A stretch of 64,000 nucleotides of DNA from Clostridiales bacterium. Lineage in GTDB: Bacteria > Bacillota > Desulfotomaculia > Desulfotomaculales > VENG01. The position numbers were made by a program, and so were the translations under genes. Position 1 is the first letter of the stretch. Every line of letters starts with the position of its first letter. Below, piece by piece: positions 54,772-63,897 of the stretch. The stretch is taken from assembly GCA_021736985.1 (NCBI GenBank), contig JAIPEW010000006.1:45560-109559 (forward strand), read 5' to 3'. Below the pieces are notes generated by a model. It had not been told where the DNA came from, did not search any database, and was given only the letters and a program-made list of their open reading frames with translations.

Positions 54772-57534
54772 TTGAAACATGCTCGCAAATTTATTTATTT
54801 AGCACTGGTTGCTGTACTACTAGCTGTTATATTTCTAAAATGGGGAGTAAATCTGTATGTAGATTACCTCTGGTTTGATTCAGTAGAATATAGCTCAGTA
54901 TTCTTAAAAATACTTTTATCAGATCTTGGTGTAAGATTAATCACTGGCTTATTAACTTTTATTGTATTACTATTTAATTTATACCTAACCAGGCGGCCTA
55001 TCCTTAATCTCATTCAAAAATCTAAATCAAAAGAAAACGATGGAATTATTGATATCAATAACTCCTCCTGGGATAAAATTTTAGCACCCAGGGTATTAAA
55101 CATTATTTTTATTGCAACTTCACTAGTACTAGCCTTGTTCGTTAGTACTGCTATTAAAGGTGATTGGATAATATTTCAGAACTTCATAAATGCCACACCA
55201 TTCAATACTATAGAGCCAGTATTTCAAAAAGATATAGGCTTTTATGTATTTAAGCTACCCTTCTATCAACTTATATATCAGATACTAATGTGGATAACTA
55301 TATTATCTGCACTTACAGTAGGCATAATATATCTTTTTATAAATACAGGCCACGGGGGAATTACCAAATTATTCAACTCTTTTTCTGCAAGATTTCATCT
55401 TTCTGCTATTGCAGCAGTTTTCTTTGTTATAAAAGCATGGGGATATTTATTAGATCAATACCGGTTATTATTTTCAAACAGTGGTGTAATTTTTGGTGCC
55501 GGATATACTGACATACACGCCAGGTTGCTTGCACTAAAAATATTATTCGTTATTTCGCTTATTACAGCTGTAATTATACTTATAAACTTATTTATGCACA
55601 GGTTTAAGTATGTCCTTTACAGTATAGGCGCTTTAATGATCGTATCTATAGTACTAGGAAGTTTATATCCTGCTGCCATACAGAATTTAATAGTTTCGCC
55701 CAATGAATTAGTCAAAGAAAAACAATATATAGAAAACAATATTAAATATACCAGGAAAGCTTATAATTTAGATAATATTAAAGAAAAGAATTTTCCGGCC
55801 GGGCAAACACTCAACAAAGAAGATATTGTTAAACACGAAAGTACCATTAAAAATATACGCCTGTGGGATTGGAGACCACTTAAAAGCACTTACAGCCAAC
55901 TGCAAGAAATGCGATTATATTATGCGTTTAAAAATATCGATATTGATCGCTATACCATTGACGGTGACTACAGGCAGGTAATGCTTTCAGCCAGAGAAAT
56001 GGATCAGGATAAACTTGCAGATCGTGCTAAAACATGGATAAACAAACACCTTAAATTCACCCATGGTTTCGGTATTGTCACAAGTCCGGTTAACAAAATA
56101 AGCACTGAAGGACTACCTAAATTCTTTTTAAAAAACATACCACCAACTGGAAGTACTGACTTACAGGTAGAAAGGCCTCAAATATATTACGGAGAATCTA
56201 CTGACAGATACGTAATAGTAAATACTGCCACTGATGAATTTGATTATCCCAAGGGTGGAGAAAACGCTTACACATCTTATAAAGTAAACAACGGTATAAA
56301 AATAGGTTCTATTTTTAAAAAGGCTGTTTTATCGCTTTATTTAAGCGATTATAGAATGTTTGTAGCTTCAGATATAAAAAATGAAAGCCAGGTACTGTTC
56401 CGCCGGAATATAAATGAAAGAGTTCCGCGTATTGCACCTTTCTTAAAATACGATAGTGATCCGTACATTGTTTTAAATAACGGTAAATTATACTGGATGT
56501 GGGATGCATACACTACAACAACTATGTATCCTTATTCGGATCCTTTTAACGGATCAGGTGATAATTACATTCGAAACTCAGTTAAAGTAGTATTAGATGC
56601 GTATACGGGTGAAGTTGATTATTATATAACTGAACCAGGTGACCCAATTGCAAAAACATATCAAAAAATATTTCCAAAATTATTCAAGGAAAAAAGTGAA
56701 ATGCCTTCAGGCCTGGTAGAACACACCAGGTATCCTGTTGACTATTTTAAAGTACAGGCTAATAAATATGCTGTCTATCATATGAACGACCCGCAAATCT
56801 TTTACAACAAAGAGGACAAGTGGAGCCTGCCAACAGAAAATTATGGAAACGAAGAAACAACAATGCAACCCTATTACACAATTATTAACCTGCCAGGAGA
56901 AAAACAAAAAGAGGAATATGTTCTGATCATGCCTTTTACACCTAAAAACAAGAAAAACATGATTTCATGGCTTGCTGCCAGGTCAGATAAAGAACATTAT
57001 GGAAGCCTTATGAACTTTAATTTTCCCAAGCAAGAATTAGTGTACGGGCCCATGCAGATAGAAGCCAGAATAAACCAGGACAGCAATATTTCACAACAAA
57101 TATCCTTGTGGGACCAGAGAGGATCTAACGTTATAAGGGGAAATTTAATGGTTATACCCGTAAAAGACTCCTTATTATATGTAGAACCCCTGTATCTTCA
57201 AGCTGAACAAAGCAAATTACCAGAACTGAGACGAGTAATTGTTGCAAACGGAGATCAAATAGTAATGGAACCTTCTTTAGACTTAGCGTTGGAAAGATTA
57301 TTCGATGTAGATTTAGTTGATAAAGAACCACAAGTAGAAGGAGAAAAAGAAAAAACAGAGGAACAACAAGGTCCTGATAGAAATATACAAGAATTAATAA
57401 ACGAAGCTAATGATCTTTATGAAGAAGCTCAAAGCAAGTTAAGAAACGGCGACTGGTCAGGTTACGGAGAAACAATGCAAGAATTAAAAGAAGTGCTTAA
57501 GCGCATATCACAATCAAGTCAAAAAACAACTTAG
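54772..57534 (+). CDS. UPF0182-family membrane protein
   Basis: A 920-aa protein. The first ~310 residues contain seven membrane helices with the LYVDYLWFDSV motif after the first; the remainder is a large extracytoplasmic region (RPQIYYGE, YWMWDAYTTTTMYPYS, GEVDYY), ending in a coiled, acidic tail. This matches the conserved UPF0182 family, whose function is not established. The TTG start follows AAGGAGG. A small membrane protein gene follows. Confidence 0.88.
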   Translation: MKHARKFIYLALVAVLLAVIFLKWGVNLYVDYLWFDSVEYSSVFLKILLSDLGVRLITGLLTFIVLLFNLYLTRRPILNLIQKSKSKENDGIIDINNSSWDKILAPRVLNIIFIATSLVLALFVSTAIKGDWIIFQNFINATPFNTIEPVFQKDIGFYVFKLPFYQLIYQILMWITILSALTVGIIYLFINTGHGGITKLFNSFSARFHLSAIAAVFFVIKAWGYLLDQYRLLFSNSGVIFGAGYTDIHARLLALKILFVISLITAVIILINLFMHRFKYVLYSIGALMIVSIVLGSLYPAAIQNLIVSPNELVKEKQYIENNIKYTRKAYNLDNIKEKNFPAGQTLNKEDIVKHESTIKNIRLWDWRPLKSTYSQLQEMRLYYAFKNIDIDRYTIDGDYRQVMLSAREMDQDKLADRAKTWINKHLKFTHGFGIVTSPVNKISTEGLPKFFLKNIPPTGSTDLQVERPQIYYGESTDRYVIVNTATDEFDYPKGGENAYTSYKVNNGIKIGSIFKKAVLSLYLSDYRMFVASDIKNESQVLFRRNINERVPRIAPFLKYDSDPYIVLNNGKLYWMWDAYTTTTMYPYSDPFNGSGDNYIRNSVKVVLDAYTGEVDYYITEPGDPIAKTYQKIFPKLFKEKSEMPSGLVEHTRYPVDYFKVQANKYAVYHMNDPQIFYNKEDKWSLPTENYGNEETTMQPYYTIINLPGEKQKEEYVLIMPFTPKNKKNMISWLAARSDKEHYGSLMNFNFPKQELVYGPMQIEARINQDSNISQQISLWDQRGSNVIRGNLMVIPVKDSLLYVEPLYLQAEQSKLPELRRVIVANGDQIVMEPSLDLALERLFDVDLVDKEPQVEGEKEKTEEQQGPDRNIQELINEANDLYEEAQSKLRNGDWSGYGETMQELKEVLKRISQSSQKTT

Positions 57535-57560
57535 TTTTAAAATGTAGGGAGGGGTAAAAT

Positions 57561-57716
57561 ATGTACTTTGATACATGGTGGCAAGGAATTATCTTTGGGA
57601 TAGTAAACCTCAGTGCTATGCTTGCCATTGCTAGTCTATTTCACGGAATGTGGGAAAAATATGAAGATAAGCTGATTAAACCCTCGGCCTCCAACTGCAA
57701 AAATAATCATCACTAG
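57561..57716 (+). CDS. Small single-helix membrane protein
   Basis: A 51-aa protein: MYFDTWWQGIIFGIVNLSA, one membrane helix (about 8-28), then a charged tail with WEKYEDK. GGGAGGGG lies 6 nt before ATG. It lies directly behind the UPF0182 gene and ahead of a strong terminator, which suggests an accessory subunit. Confidence 0.6.
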   Translation: MYFDTWWQGIIFGIVNLSAMLAIASLFHGMWEKYEDKLIKPSASNCKNNHH

Positions 57717-57722
57717 AATAAA

Positions 57723-57763
57723 AAATAACTACCGGTTTGGAGTATCCGGTAGTTATTTTTATA
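57723..57763 (+). terminator. Terminator of the UPF0182 operon
   Basis: AAATAACTACCGG pairs with CCGGTAGTTATTT with a 10-nt loop and a T-rich tail. Confidence 0.85.
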
Positions 57764-57789
57764 TACTTTTAATAAGGAGAAATTAAAAA

Positions 57790-58554
57790 ATGGCTTATTT
57801 AAATTACGATAAAAAAAGTTTTTATTATGAAGCTAGATATCCACACAATAAAGATCCTGAAAAAACAGTAGTCTTTCTTCATGGTGCAGGAGGAACCCAC
57901 CAGGACTGGAGATACCAGGTGGAATATTTCGGTAAGAAATATCTTTCTATAGCTATTGATTTACCAGGACACGGAAATTCACAGGGAGAAACCAAAAAAG
58001 ATATTTCACATTATACCACGTTCTTAAAAAATTTTTGCGAACATGTTATAGGTAGTCCTATTGTACTGGTAGGGCACTCCATGGGAGGAGCAATAGCTTT
58101 AGATTTTGCTGTTAATTACCCGGAAGATTTATCAGGTTTAGTTTTAGCTTCTACTGGTGGACAACTAAAAATAGCACCGGCAATAACAAACATGTTTGCC
58201 GGAGGGAAAATTTTTTACCAGTTAATAGATTATATTTATAATAAAAATACTCCCAAAGATTTATTAATCTTTGCCAGAGATGAACTGGCTAAAACACCAC
58301 CAAAAGTTTTTTATAATGATTTTTTGGCCTGCAATAACTTCGATATAACAGATAACTTAAAAGATATATCCACTAAAACACTTGTAGTATATGCCGATAC
58401 AGATAATCTAGTTTCCACCGAACAAAGTAAAATTTTACATCAAAATATTCCCAATACACAACAGAAAGTTATAGAAAATTCCGGCCACATGTTAATAGTA
58501 GAAAACCCGGAACAATTTAACAAATATTTAAACGACTTCATTGATTTATTATAA
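57790..58554 (+). CDS. Alpha/beta-fold hydrolase
   Basis: A 254-aa hydrolase. Oxyanion motif HGAGGTHQDW (about 31-40), nucleophile Ser in GHSMGG (about 96-101), catalytic Asp in YADTDN near 198 and His in SGHML near 235. The substrate is unknown. AAGGAG precedes ATG. Confidence 0.88.
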   Translation: MAYLNYDKKSFYYEARYPHNKDPEKTVVFLHGAGGTHQDWRYQVEYFGKKYLSIAIDLPGHGNSQGETKKDISHYTTFLKNFCEHVIGSPIVLVGHSMGGAIALDFAVNYPEDLSGLVLASTGGQLKIAPAITNMFAGGKIFYQLIDYIYNKNTPKDLLIFARDELAKTPPKVFYNDFLACNNFDITDNLKDISTKTLVVYADTDNLVSTEQSKILHQNIPNTQQKVIENSGHMLIVENPEQFNKYLNDFIDLL

Positions 58555-58646
58555 ATCAATTTACATAATACTACTGCATACTACTGCTAGTTTCAGAAGC
58601 AGAAAAGCAGGAAAGATACTATAAAAAATTTGAATGGGAGGTAAAC

Positions 58647-59117
58647 ATGGTTAAAATTGAGATTCCGGGAAGAAAAGATCTAGAACTAAAAAATATTGTC
58701 CTCGATTTTAACGGAACCATTGCCAAAGATGGTGAATTACTACCAGGTGTAATCTCAAGACTTAATAAACTATCCGAACAACTAAACATTCATATTTTAA
58801 CTGCTGATACTTTTGGAACAGCGCGCAAGGCCTGTAAACCAATAAACTGTAAAATAAATATTCTTGAATCGAGCAGCGGAAGCACTGAAAAAAAGGAATT
58901 TATTAAAAAAATAGGTGCTGACAATACTGTATCAGTGGGAAACGGCACAAATGACGGGCTTATGCTAAGAGAAGCTGTACTCGGTATCTTCGTGATTGAG
59001 GCAGAAGGTTCTTCTCTGACAGGGATGCTAAAGGCCGATATAGTAACTAAAAATATAGAAGAAGCACTGGACATGCTTTTACATCCCAAAAGACTAATAG
59101 CAACGCTCAGGGTATAA
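58647..59117 (+). CDS. Soluble HAD phosphatase related to P-type ATPases
   Basis: A 156-aa HAD-fold protein of the COG4087 type. The nucleophile motif is LDFNGT (about 19-24), with Asn where most HADs have the general acid Asp; TAD near 52 and GNGTNDGLML near 107-116 complete the site. It resembles the phosphorylation domain of P-type ATPases. A ribosome site GGGAGG precedes ATG. A group II intron on the opposite strand has split this gene from its terminator. Confidence 0.82.
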   Translation: MVKIEIPGRKDLELKNIVLDFNGTIAKDGELLPGVISRLNKLSEQLNIHILTADTFGTARKACKPINCKINILESSSGSTEKKEFIKKIGADNTVSVGNGTNDGLMLREAVLGIFVIEAEGSSLTGMLKADIVTKNIEEALDMLLHPKRLIATLRV

Positions 59118-59123
59118 AACTTA

Positions 59124-61042
59124 ATCGGGTAGGGGGCCACCCATTATTTGAGTAGCCGACCTCCCACACCACCGTGCATACCGTTCGGTACACGGCGGTT
59201 CCTTAGTTTACACAGTGACATGTCGATAATAATCTGAGAAGAATAGGAAACCAAATCCTTTAATAACGTTATTTGTAAGGGATTTGGATAGGATTGGGCT
59301 ATTGGATGTTCTCCAGTAGCCTTTTCTTGTGTTTGCATATTCCCATGCTTTCTGTTTGTGGGCTCCGAGTGATTTGAGCATTTCAAATCTTGTCCTAACT
59401 CGTTTCCACTGTTTCCAGAGAATCATGCGGATACGTCTCCGCATCCACTCATCCGTATTGGACAATAGTTTCTTCATGTCCGCTATCTTGAAGTAGTTGA
59501 CCCACCCCATAATATAGCGTCTAAGTTTCATTACTCTGTCTTTGTTGCCCATTCCGTTGCTCCTGGAAGTAAGTTCTCTAACTTTATTTCTCATCTTTGC
59601 AACGGATTTCGGATGAATTCTGATTCTTGCTTTGCCTTTGTACCGGTAGAATGCAAACCCGAGAAATTTCACCTTACCTATGTAGTCAACCGTCGTTTTA
59701 TCTCTATTCACTTTAAGGAATAGTTTCTTCTCGATATAAGGGAGTATGTTTTCGTAGGTGCGTTTTGCACTTCTCCTGCTTTTACAGAAGATCATTAGGT
59801 CGTCCGCGTAGCGGACGAGCCTGTGCCCCCTTCTTTCGAGTTCTTGGTCCAGTTCATTTAGCATGATATTGCTAAGAATCGGACTTAGAGGTCCGCCCTG
59901 CGGCACACCGACTTCCGTTTCTTCGAACTTGTGTTTTATTACTACTCCAGCTCTCAGGTATTTATGGATTAACGATATTACACGTCCGTCTTTTATCGTC
60001 CTGGATAATACTTCTATCAACTTACTCTGGTTGACTGTATCAAAGTATTTCTCCAAATCCATATCCACAACATAGTTATATCCTTCATTTATGTTGTCCT
60101 GGCATTTCCTGATTGCGTCATGAGCATTTCGCCCGGGACGGAATCCGTAGCTGTTGTCTGAAAACTGTTCCTCAAATATCAGGGTTAGTACCTGGGCTAT
60201 TGCCTGTTGTACTACTCGGTCCACCACTGTGGGTATTCCTAGTTTCCTTTTCTTCTTCCCGTCTTCTTTAAGTATTTCTACCCTTCTAACGGGATTAGGA
60301 CGGTATTTACCGTCCAGGATTGACTGCCTGAGTTGGGCTCCGTTTTCTTTGAGATATCGTAGAAGTTCATCTACTCCCATCCCATCGATTCCATGGGCAC
60401 CTTTGTTAGACTTAACTTTCTTATAGGCTTTGTTCATGTTGTTTCTGTCCACAATTTTCTCTAACAGTCTTTCCTTCGACATGTCTGCATTGATGATGTT
60501 GTTTTCAGTTATCCTCGAAGGATTGTGCACTCCCGCATATCCTTCGTGTTCCGCACTATTCTTTTGCGGTGAGTCTTCCATACGGCTGTTGCCTGTTGGA
60601 AGTTGGCTGCACTTCGTTCCTTTCTTGGTAACATTCATTTACTATCATCTCCTAAGGTTCAGCCCTTCCCCGGCAACGTCGACTTTACCGGGTATTATGG
60701 CCTCGGCTGACTTCTCATGACAAATCTTGTTTCAACCGTGATTTGAAATTCATCTCCTCACGTCCATGAGACCTCCCCGGGTAAGAACGTAGTCTTTCCT
60801 TCCGTCTATCTGCCACATTTACACCGTAGGCTTCCGGATAGTTTTGGGCTTTAGTTTGTATTGCAACCTTACCCAGCCTACACGTGCCTGATGTGATTCC
60901 TGTTCGTCAGACCGGAAGTTTGCCTCCAGCTTCCTTCAGATTCCACCTCGCGATGGACACCCTTGCTTTTGGCTATGTGCTTGGCACTATCAACCCGCAC
61001 TCGGGACTTTCACCCGTTAGACTACGCCCATGCCGGGCGCAC
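59124..61042 (-). mobile_element. Group IIC intron (~1.9 kb)
   Basis: On the minus strand the element starts with GTGCG at 61042 and ends near 59124 at CCCGAT. A typical domain V (59165-59201, GAACCGCC...GGTGGTGTG) and a domain VI follow the maturase gene. The 5' splice junction lies just after a terminator stem and T tract (61051-61079), the target preference of class C introns. The 5' GTGCG, domain V and intact ORF suggest that it is still active. Confidence 0.85.
59208..60638 (-). CDS. ltrA: Group II intron reverse transcriptase/maturase
   Basis: A 476-aa protein with all reverse-transcriptase blocks (GIDGMGVDEL, RKLGIPTVVDRVVQQA, GFRPGRNAHDA, GVPQGGPLSPILSN, the catalytic RYADDLMIF) and a maturase X domain ending RKGYWRTSNSPIL. 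No HNH endonuclease domain is present, which fits class C. It helps intron splicing and copies it into DNA. The site TTAGGAG precedes ATG. Confidence 0.95.
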   Translation of the reverse strand: MNVTKKGTKCSQLPTGNSRMEDSPQKNSAEHEGYAGVHNPSRITENNIINADMSKERLLEKIVDRNNMNKAYKKVKSNKGAHGIDGMGVDELLRYLKENGAQLRQSILDGKYRPNPVRRVEILKEDGKKKRKLGIPTVVDRVVQQAIAQVLTLIFEEQFSDNSYGFRPGRNAHDAIRKCQDNINEGYNYVVDMDLEKYFDTVNQSKLIEVLSRTIKDGRVISLIHKYLRAGVVIKHKFEETEVGVPQGGPLSPILSNIMLNELDQELERRGHRLVRYADDLMIFCKSRRSAKRTYENILPYIEKKLFLKVNRDKTTVDYIGKVKFLGFAFYRYKGKARIRIHPKSVAKMRNKVRELTSRSNGMGNKDRVMKLRRYIMGWVNYFKIADMKKLLSNTDEWMRRRIRMILWKQWKRVRTRFEMLKSLGAHKQKAWEYANTRKGYWRTSNSPILSKSLTNNVIKGFGFLFFSDYYRHVTV

Positions 61043-61049
61043 AATAAAA

Positions 61050-61081
61050 AAAAGTTGCCTTTTTAAGGCAACTTTTTTTAT
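61050..61081. terminator. Bidirectional terminator used as intron target
   Basis: AAAGTTGCC pairs with GGCAACTTT, extended by TT/AA, with A and T tracts on the two sides. On the minus strand its T tract ends 2-3 bases before the intron. It probably was the terminator of the HAD gene before insertion. Confidence 0.85.
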
Positions 61082-61149
61082 TTAAGCAGGATATATAATA
61101 TTAATATTTAATATTATATATTATACATTTTTTTACAGGAGTGTAACTA

Positions 61150-61617
61150 ATGCCCAGAAAGTATTTTGTAATTACTATTTTTTGTTTAATATTTTTATTT
61201 TCGTATTGTTATCAAGCTAACAGCTGCCAAAATAATTTAAACACCACAAAAAAGAATATTGAATGGGTAATAAAAGGAGCCATAGAAGATGTTTCCTGGA
61301 TGAAGGCAAAAAAACGACAGGAAGTAAAAAATATATTAAGCAAGTATTTTACTGGAGCTCTTCATAAGAAACTTGTGAAAGATACATGGCATTTTGTATA
61401 TCAAAATACTGACTGGTATAAAAAAGCTAATTTATTAGAAGTAAATTATACCTGCATTGACGAAAAAGAAGCCACGGTGATAGTATACATCTCAGAAGTT
61501 GATATTATAAATAATATAGTTGCACCTTTAATGTACGAAATGTCATTAAAAAATACATCTAATGGATGGCGTATTATTAAAATGAGTATAAAAAAAGACA
61601 TGATAAGGTATTATTAA
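61150..61617 (+). CDS. Secreted hypothetical protein
   Basis: A 155-aa protein with a signal peptide (basic start, hydrophobic core at 5-20) and a cysteine soon after it (about 20-26), so a lipoprotein is possible though the lipobox is not convincing. The mature part is basic and mixed alpha/beta, like small NTF2-type or DUF domains (YTCIDEKEATVIVYI, SNGWRIIKM). CAGGAGTG precedes ATG. Confidence 0.65.
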   Translation: MPRKYFVITIFCLIFLFSYCYQANSCQNNLNTTKKNIEWVIKGAIEDVSWMKAKKRQEVKNILSKYFTGALHKKLVKDTWHFVYQNTDWYKKANLLEVNYTCIDEKEATVIVYISEVDIINNIVAPLMYEMSLKNTSNGWRIIKMSIKKDMIRYY

Positions 61618-61658
61618 TTTATGTAGATTTTATTTAATACTAGGGGGGGGTGATTGAT

Positions 61659-62825
61659 GTGAGCAAGTTAAGAATAGGCATATTTACAGATAGTTATAAA
61701 CCATATACTAGCGGCGTAGTTCGATCTATTGATACATTCAGGCACGAACTGTATAAATTAGAGCAGGAAATCTTTATATTTGCACCTAATTATCCTGATT
61801 GTGAACAGGAAAGAGGGGTTTTTAGGTATGCCTCTGTACCTGCACCTACTAATCCTGATTATACTATTGCCATTCCTTTTTCCTTAAAGCTAAATAAACT
61901 TATTAATAATCTTAACTTGGATATAATCCATACACATTCACCCTTTATACTTGGTAGAGTAGGATTACAACAAGCAAAAAAATTGAATATACCTTTAGTA
62001 TTCACTTTTCATACCCTATATGAAGAATATGTGCATTATGTACCTTTTGCACGTAGCATCACCAAAAACGTTACCCAGCGAATATGTTCTTATTTCTGTA
62101 ACCAGTGCAACCTTATAATAACACCAACTAAAATAATCGGCGAACATATTAAAAATCAGGGCGTAAAATCACCTGTAATTAATATTCCTACAGGAATTCA
62201 AATTGATGAATATGCTTCTGGTAATAAAACATGGTTGCAAAAAAATTATAATATTGAATATGATAAAAAAATTTTATTATGTGTAGGCCGCCTAGGCAAA
62301 GAGAAAAACATAGAATGGCTTATAGAAGCAATATCATTGGTAGAAAAAAATTTCCCCAACATCCATCTTGTACTGGTAGGAGGAGGGCCTGAAAAAGAAC
62401 ACCTTCTAAAAAAAGCTGCTGAACTGGGTATAAAAGAAAAAATATCATTTACCGGAGTACTTCCTAAAGAAAAAGTAATAAATTGCTATAACAGCGCTGA
62501 CTTGTTTGTTTTCACATCACTTACAGAAACACAGGGACTAGTAATTGGTGAAGCAAAAGCAGCAGGTTTACCAGTCATTGCAGTTAATGCATACGGCGTC
62601 TCTGAAATGGTAGAAAACAATCAAGACGGCTTTTTGACTAACTTATCTCAAGAGGAATTTTCAAACGCTACTCTATTATTACTGCAGAATAATAATTTAA
62701 GAATGCAAATGTCTAGTAAAGCAAAATTAAATGCAGAAAAAATATCTTCCAGGAACTGCGCCAAAAAATTATTATATTATTATACAGACTTAGTGCAAAA
62801 TAACAGGAAAAAAGCTGCAAACTAA
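61659..62825 (+). CDS. GT4-family glycosyltransferase
   Basis: A 388-aa glycosyltransferase with the GT-B fold: RIGIFTDSYKPYTSGVV at the start, HTHSPF, the FTFHTLYEEY stretch, VGRLGKEKN near 205, GGGPEKEHL and EAKAAGLPVIAV near 305, including the E-x7-E type motif. It resembles 1,2-diacylglycerol 3-glucosyltransferases that build membrane glycolipids. GTG 61659 follows GGGGGGGTGAT by 5 nt; the GTG at 61650 is part of that site. Confidence 0.87.
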   Translation: MSKLRIGIFTDSYKPYTSGVVRSIDTFRHELYKLEQEIFIFAPNYPDCEQERGVFRYASVPAPTNPDYTIAIPFSLKLNKLINNLNLDIIHTHSPFILGRVGLQQAKKLNIPLVFTFHTLYEEYVHYVPFARSITKNVTQRICSYFCNQCNLIITPTKIIGEHIKNQGVKSPVINIPTGIQIDEYASGNKTWLQKNYNIEYDKKILLCVGRLGKEKNIEWLIEAISLVEKNFPNIHLVLVGGGPEKEHLLKKAAELGIKEKISFTGVLPKEKVINCYNSADLFVFTSLTETQGLVIGEAKAAGLPVIAVNAYGVSEMVENNQDGFLTNLSQEEFSNATLLLLQNNNLRMQMSSKAKLNAEKISSRNCAKKLLYYYTDLVQNNRKKAAN

Positions 62826-62874
62826 GGCTTCATTATTAAGCATGAATAAAATTTCCTTAAAGTTCTCTGCAAAC

Positions 62875-63344
62875 TTAAATTCCGGCACGCACCAGGGTGA
62901 TTTTTAATATTCTCTTCATTTTTTCTGGATTTAAACCTACCAGGAATTTTCTTTTTCCGCCATTGATATATATTTTTTTATAATCAAGAATTGTCTCTTC
63001 CATATATACAGGCATATCCTTTCGAGTTCCAAACGGAGAAATACCCCCAACCAAATAACCTGTATATTTAACAGCAGTATCAGGAGAACACGGAGAAACG
63101 TCCTTTACTCCAACACACCACGCAAGTTTTTTAGTAGAAACCTCCATATCTCCATGTATAAGTATAATAAATGATTTTTTGTTTTCATCTTCCATTACCA
63201 GCGTTTTTACAACAATATGTTCATCCAAACCTGATTCAAGTAAGGCGGTAGACGTATTCCCTTTATCAATGTATTTATATATATGATTGGTAAAATCTAT
63301 GTTTTTTCTCGCAATACCCGAACAGCAGGTGTAACAGGATCCAT
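62875..63344 (-). pseudogene. ybaK: Cys-tRNA(Pro) deacylase YbaK, frameshifted
   Basis: From ATG 63344 the frame reads MDPVTPAVRVLREK and stops at a run of six A (63302-63307 as T on the plus strand). One extra A restores NIDFTNHIYKYIDKG and the rest of a YbaK/EbsC editing domain: LVMED, KKLAWCVGVKDVSPCSP, then GYLVGGISPFGTRK, ending at 62875. The catalytic lysine region is intact. The defect is a single-base homopolymer change, which may be a sequencing error, a slippery site or a recent mutation. A start at codon 63228 would give a shorter product. Confidence 0.8.
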
Positions 63345-63863
63345 AATGATAAAGACAAACCTTTCATTTTATTTTAATTAAATTATTTATAAAAGGGAAG
63401 GGGTATTGAAGTTACAAACCAGTATACTTGTTTTAGTTTACATAATCTCTGCGAGTAAGCACACAATACAAAAAAGAGAATCCCATGTACTACAGCATAA
63501 AATTCTCTTCTTTCTTATATAAAATATCTGTTAACATAATACATCACCTATTACTTTCTAATAATAAACAAATTACGAAGAAGTGTTATAGATACAGCAA
63601 TGTTCTAGCTTATCTGGTAGTTCCGGCAATAATAATTGTATAGAAACTGCCAGAAGAATTAAAAGTTAGATGCAAAATACAAATCAAAAAATCATTGAAA
63701 CATTTTTATTTATTTTGAAATCTCCTTTTTTATTTGTTATCCTTATTATGTATGAAGTAACATGTACACATAATAATAAAAAATTGGATTTCCGGGAAGT
63801 CAAACTATTCTATAAGAATTATATAGATTATACCACTGTTTTTGTAATGGCAAAAAATATTAC
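63345..63863 (+). other. Intergenic region before the rRNA leader
   Basis: About 500 bases of AT-rich sequence. AAGAGAAT (63474-63481) and ATTCTCTT (63502-63509) form a hairpin with TTCTTATA downstream, a possible terminator. A 74-codon frame at 63670-63894 is hydrophobic, has no ribosome site and overlaps the putative rRNA promoter, so I do not count it as a gene. Confidence 0.5.
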
Positions 63864-63892
63864 TTGCAAAAGTACAAAAAAACTGATAAAGT
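63864..63892 (+). promoter_or_regulatory. Possible rRNA operon promoter
   Basis: TTGCAA (63864-63869), 17-nt spacer, TAAAGT (63887-63892). The match is moderate, but the position just upstream of the rRNA-type leader supports it. Confidence 0.4.
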
Positions 63893-63897
63893 AATAA

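Noticed and set aside
59144..59386. 80-codon minus-strand frame at the 3' end of the intron
   Set aside because: It overlaps the end of the maturase gene in another frame and the structured intron RNA.
63670..63894. 74-codon hydrophobic frame near the right edge
   Set aside because: No ribosome site, and it overlaps the likely rRNA promoter; composition is that of AT-rich intergenic DNA.
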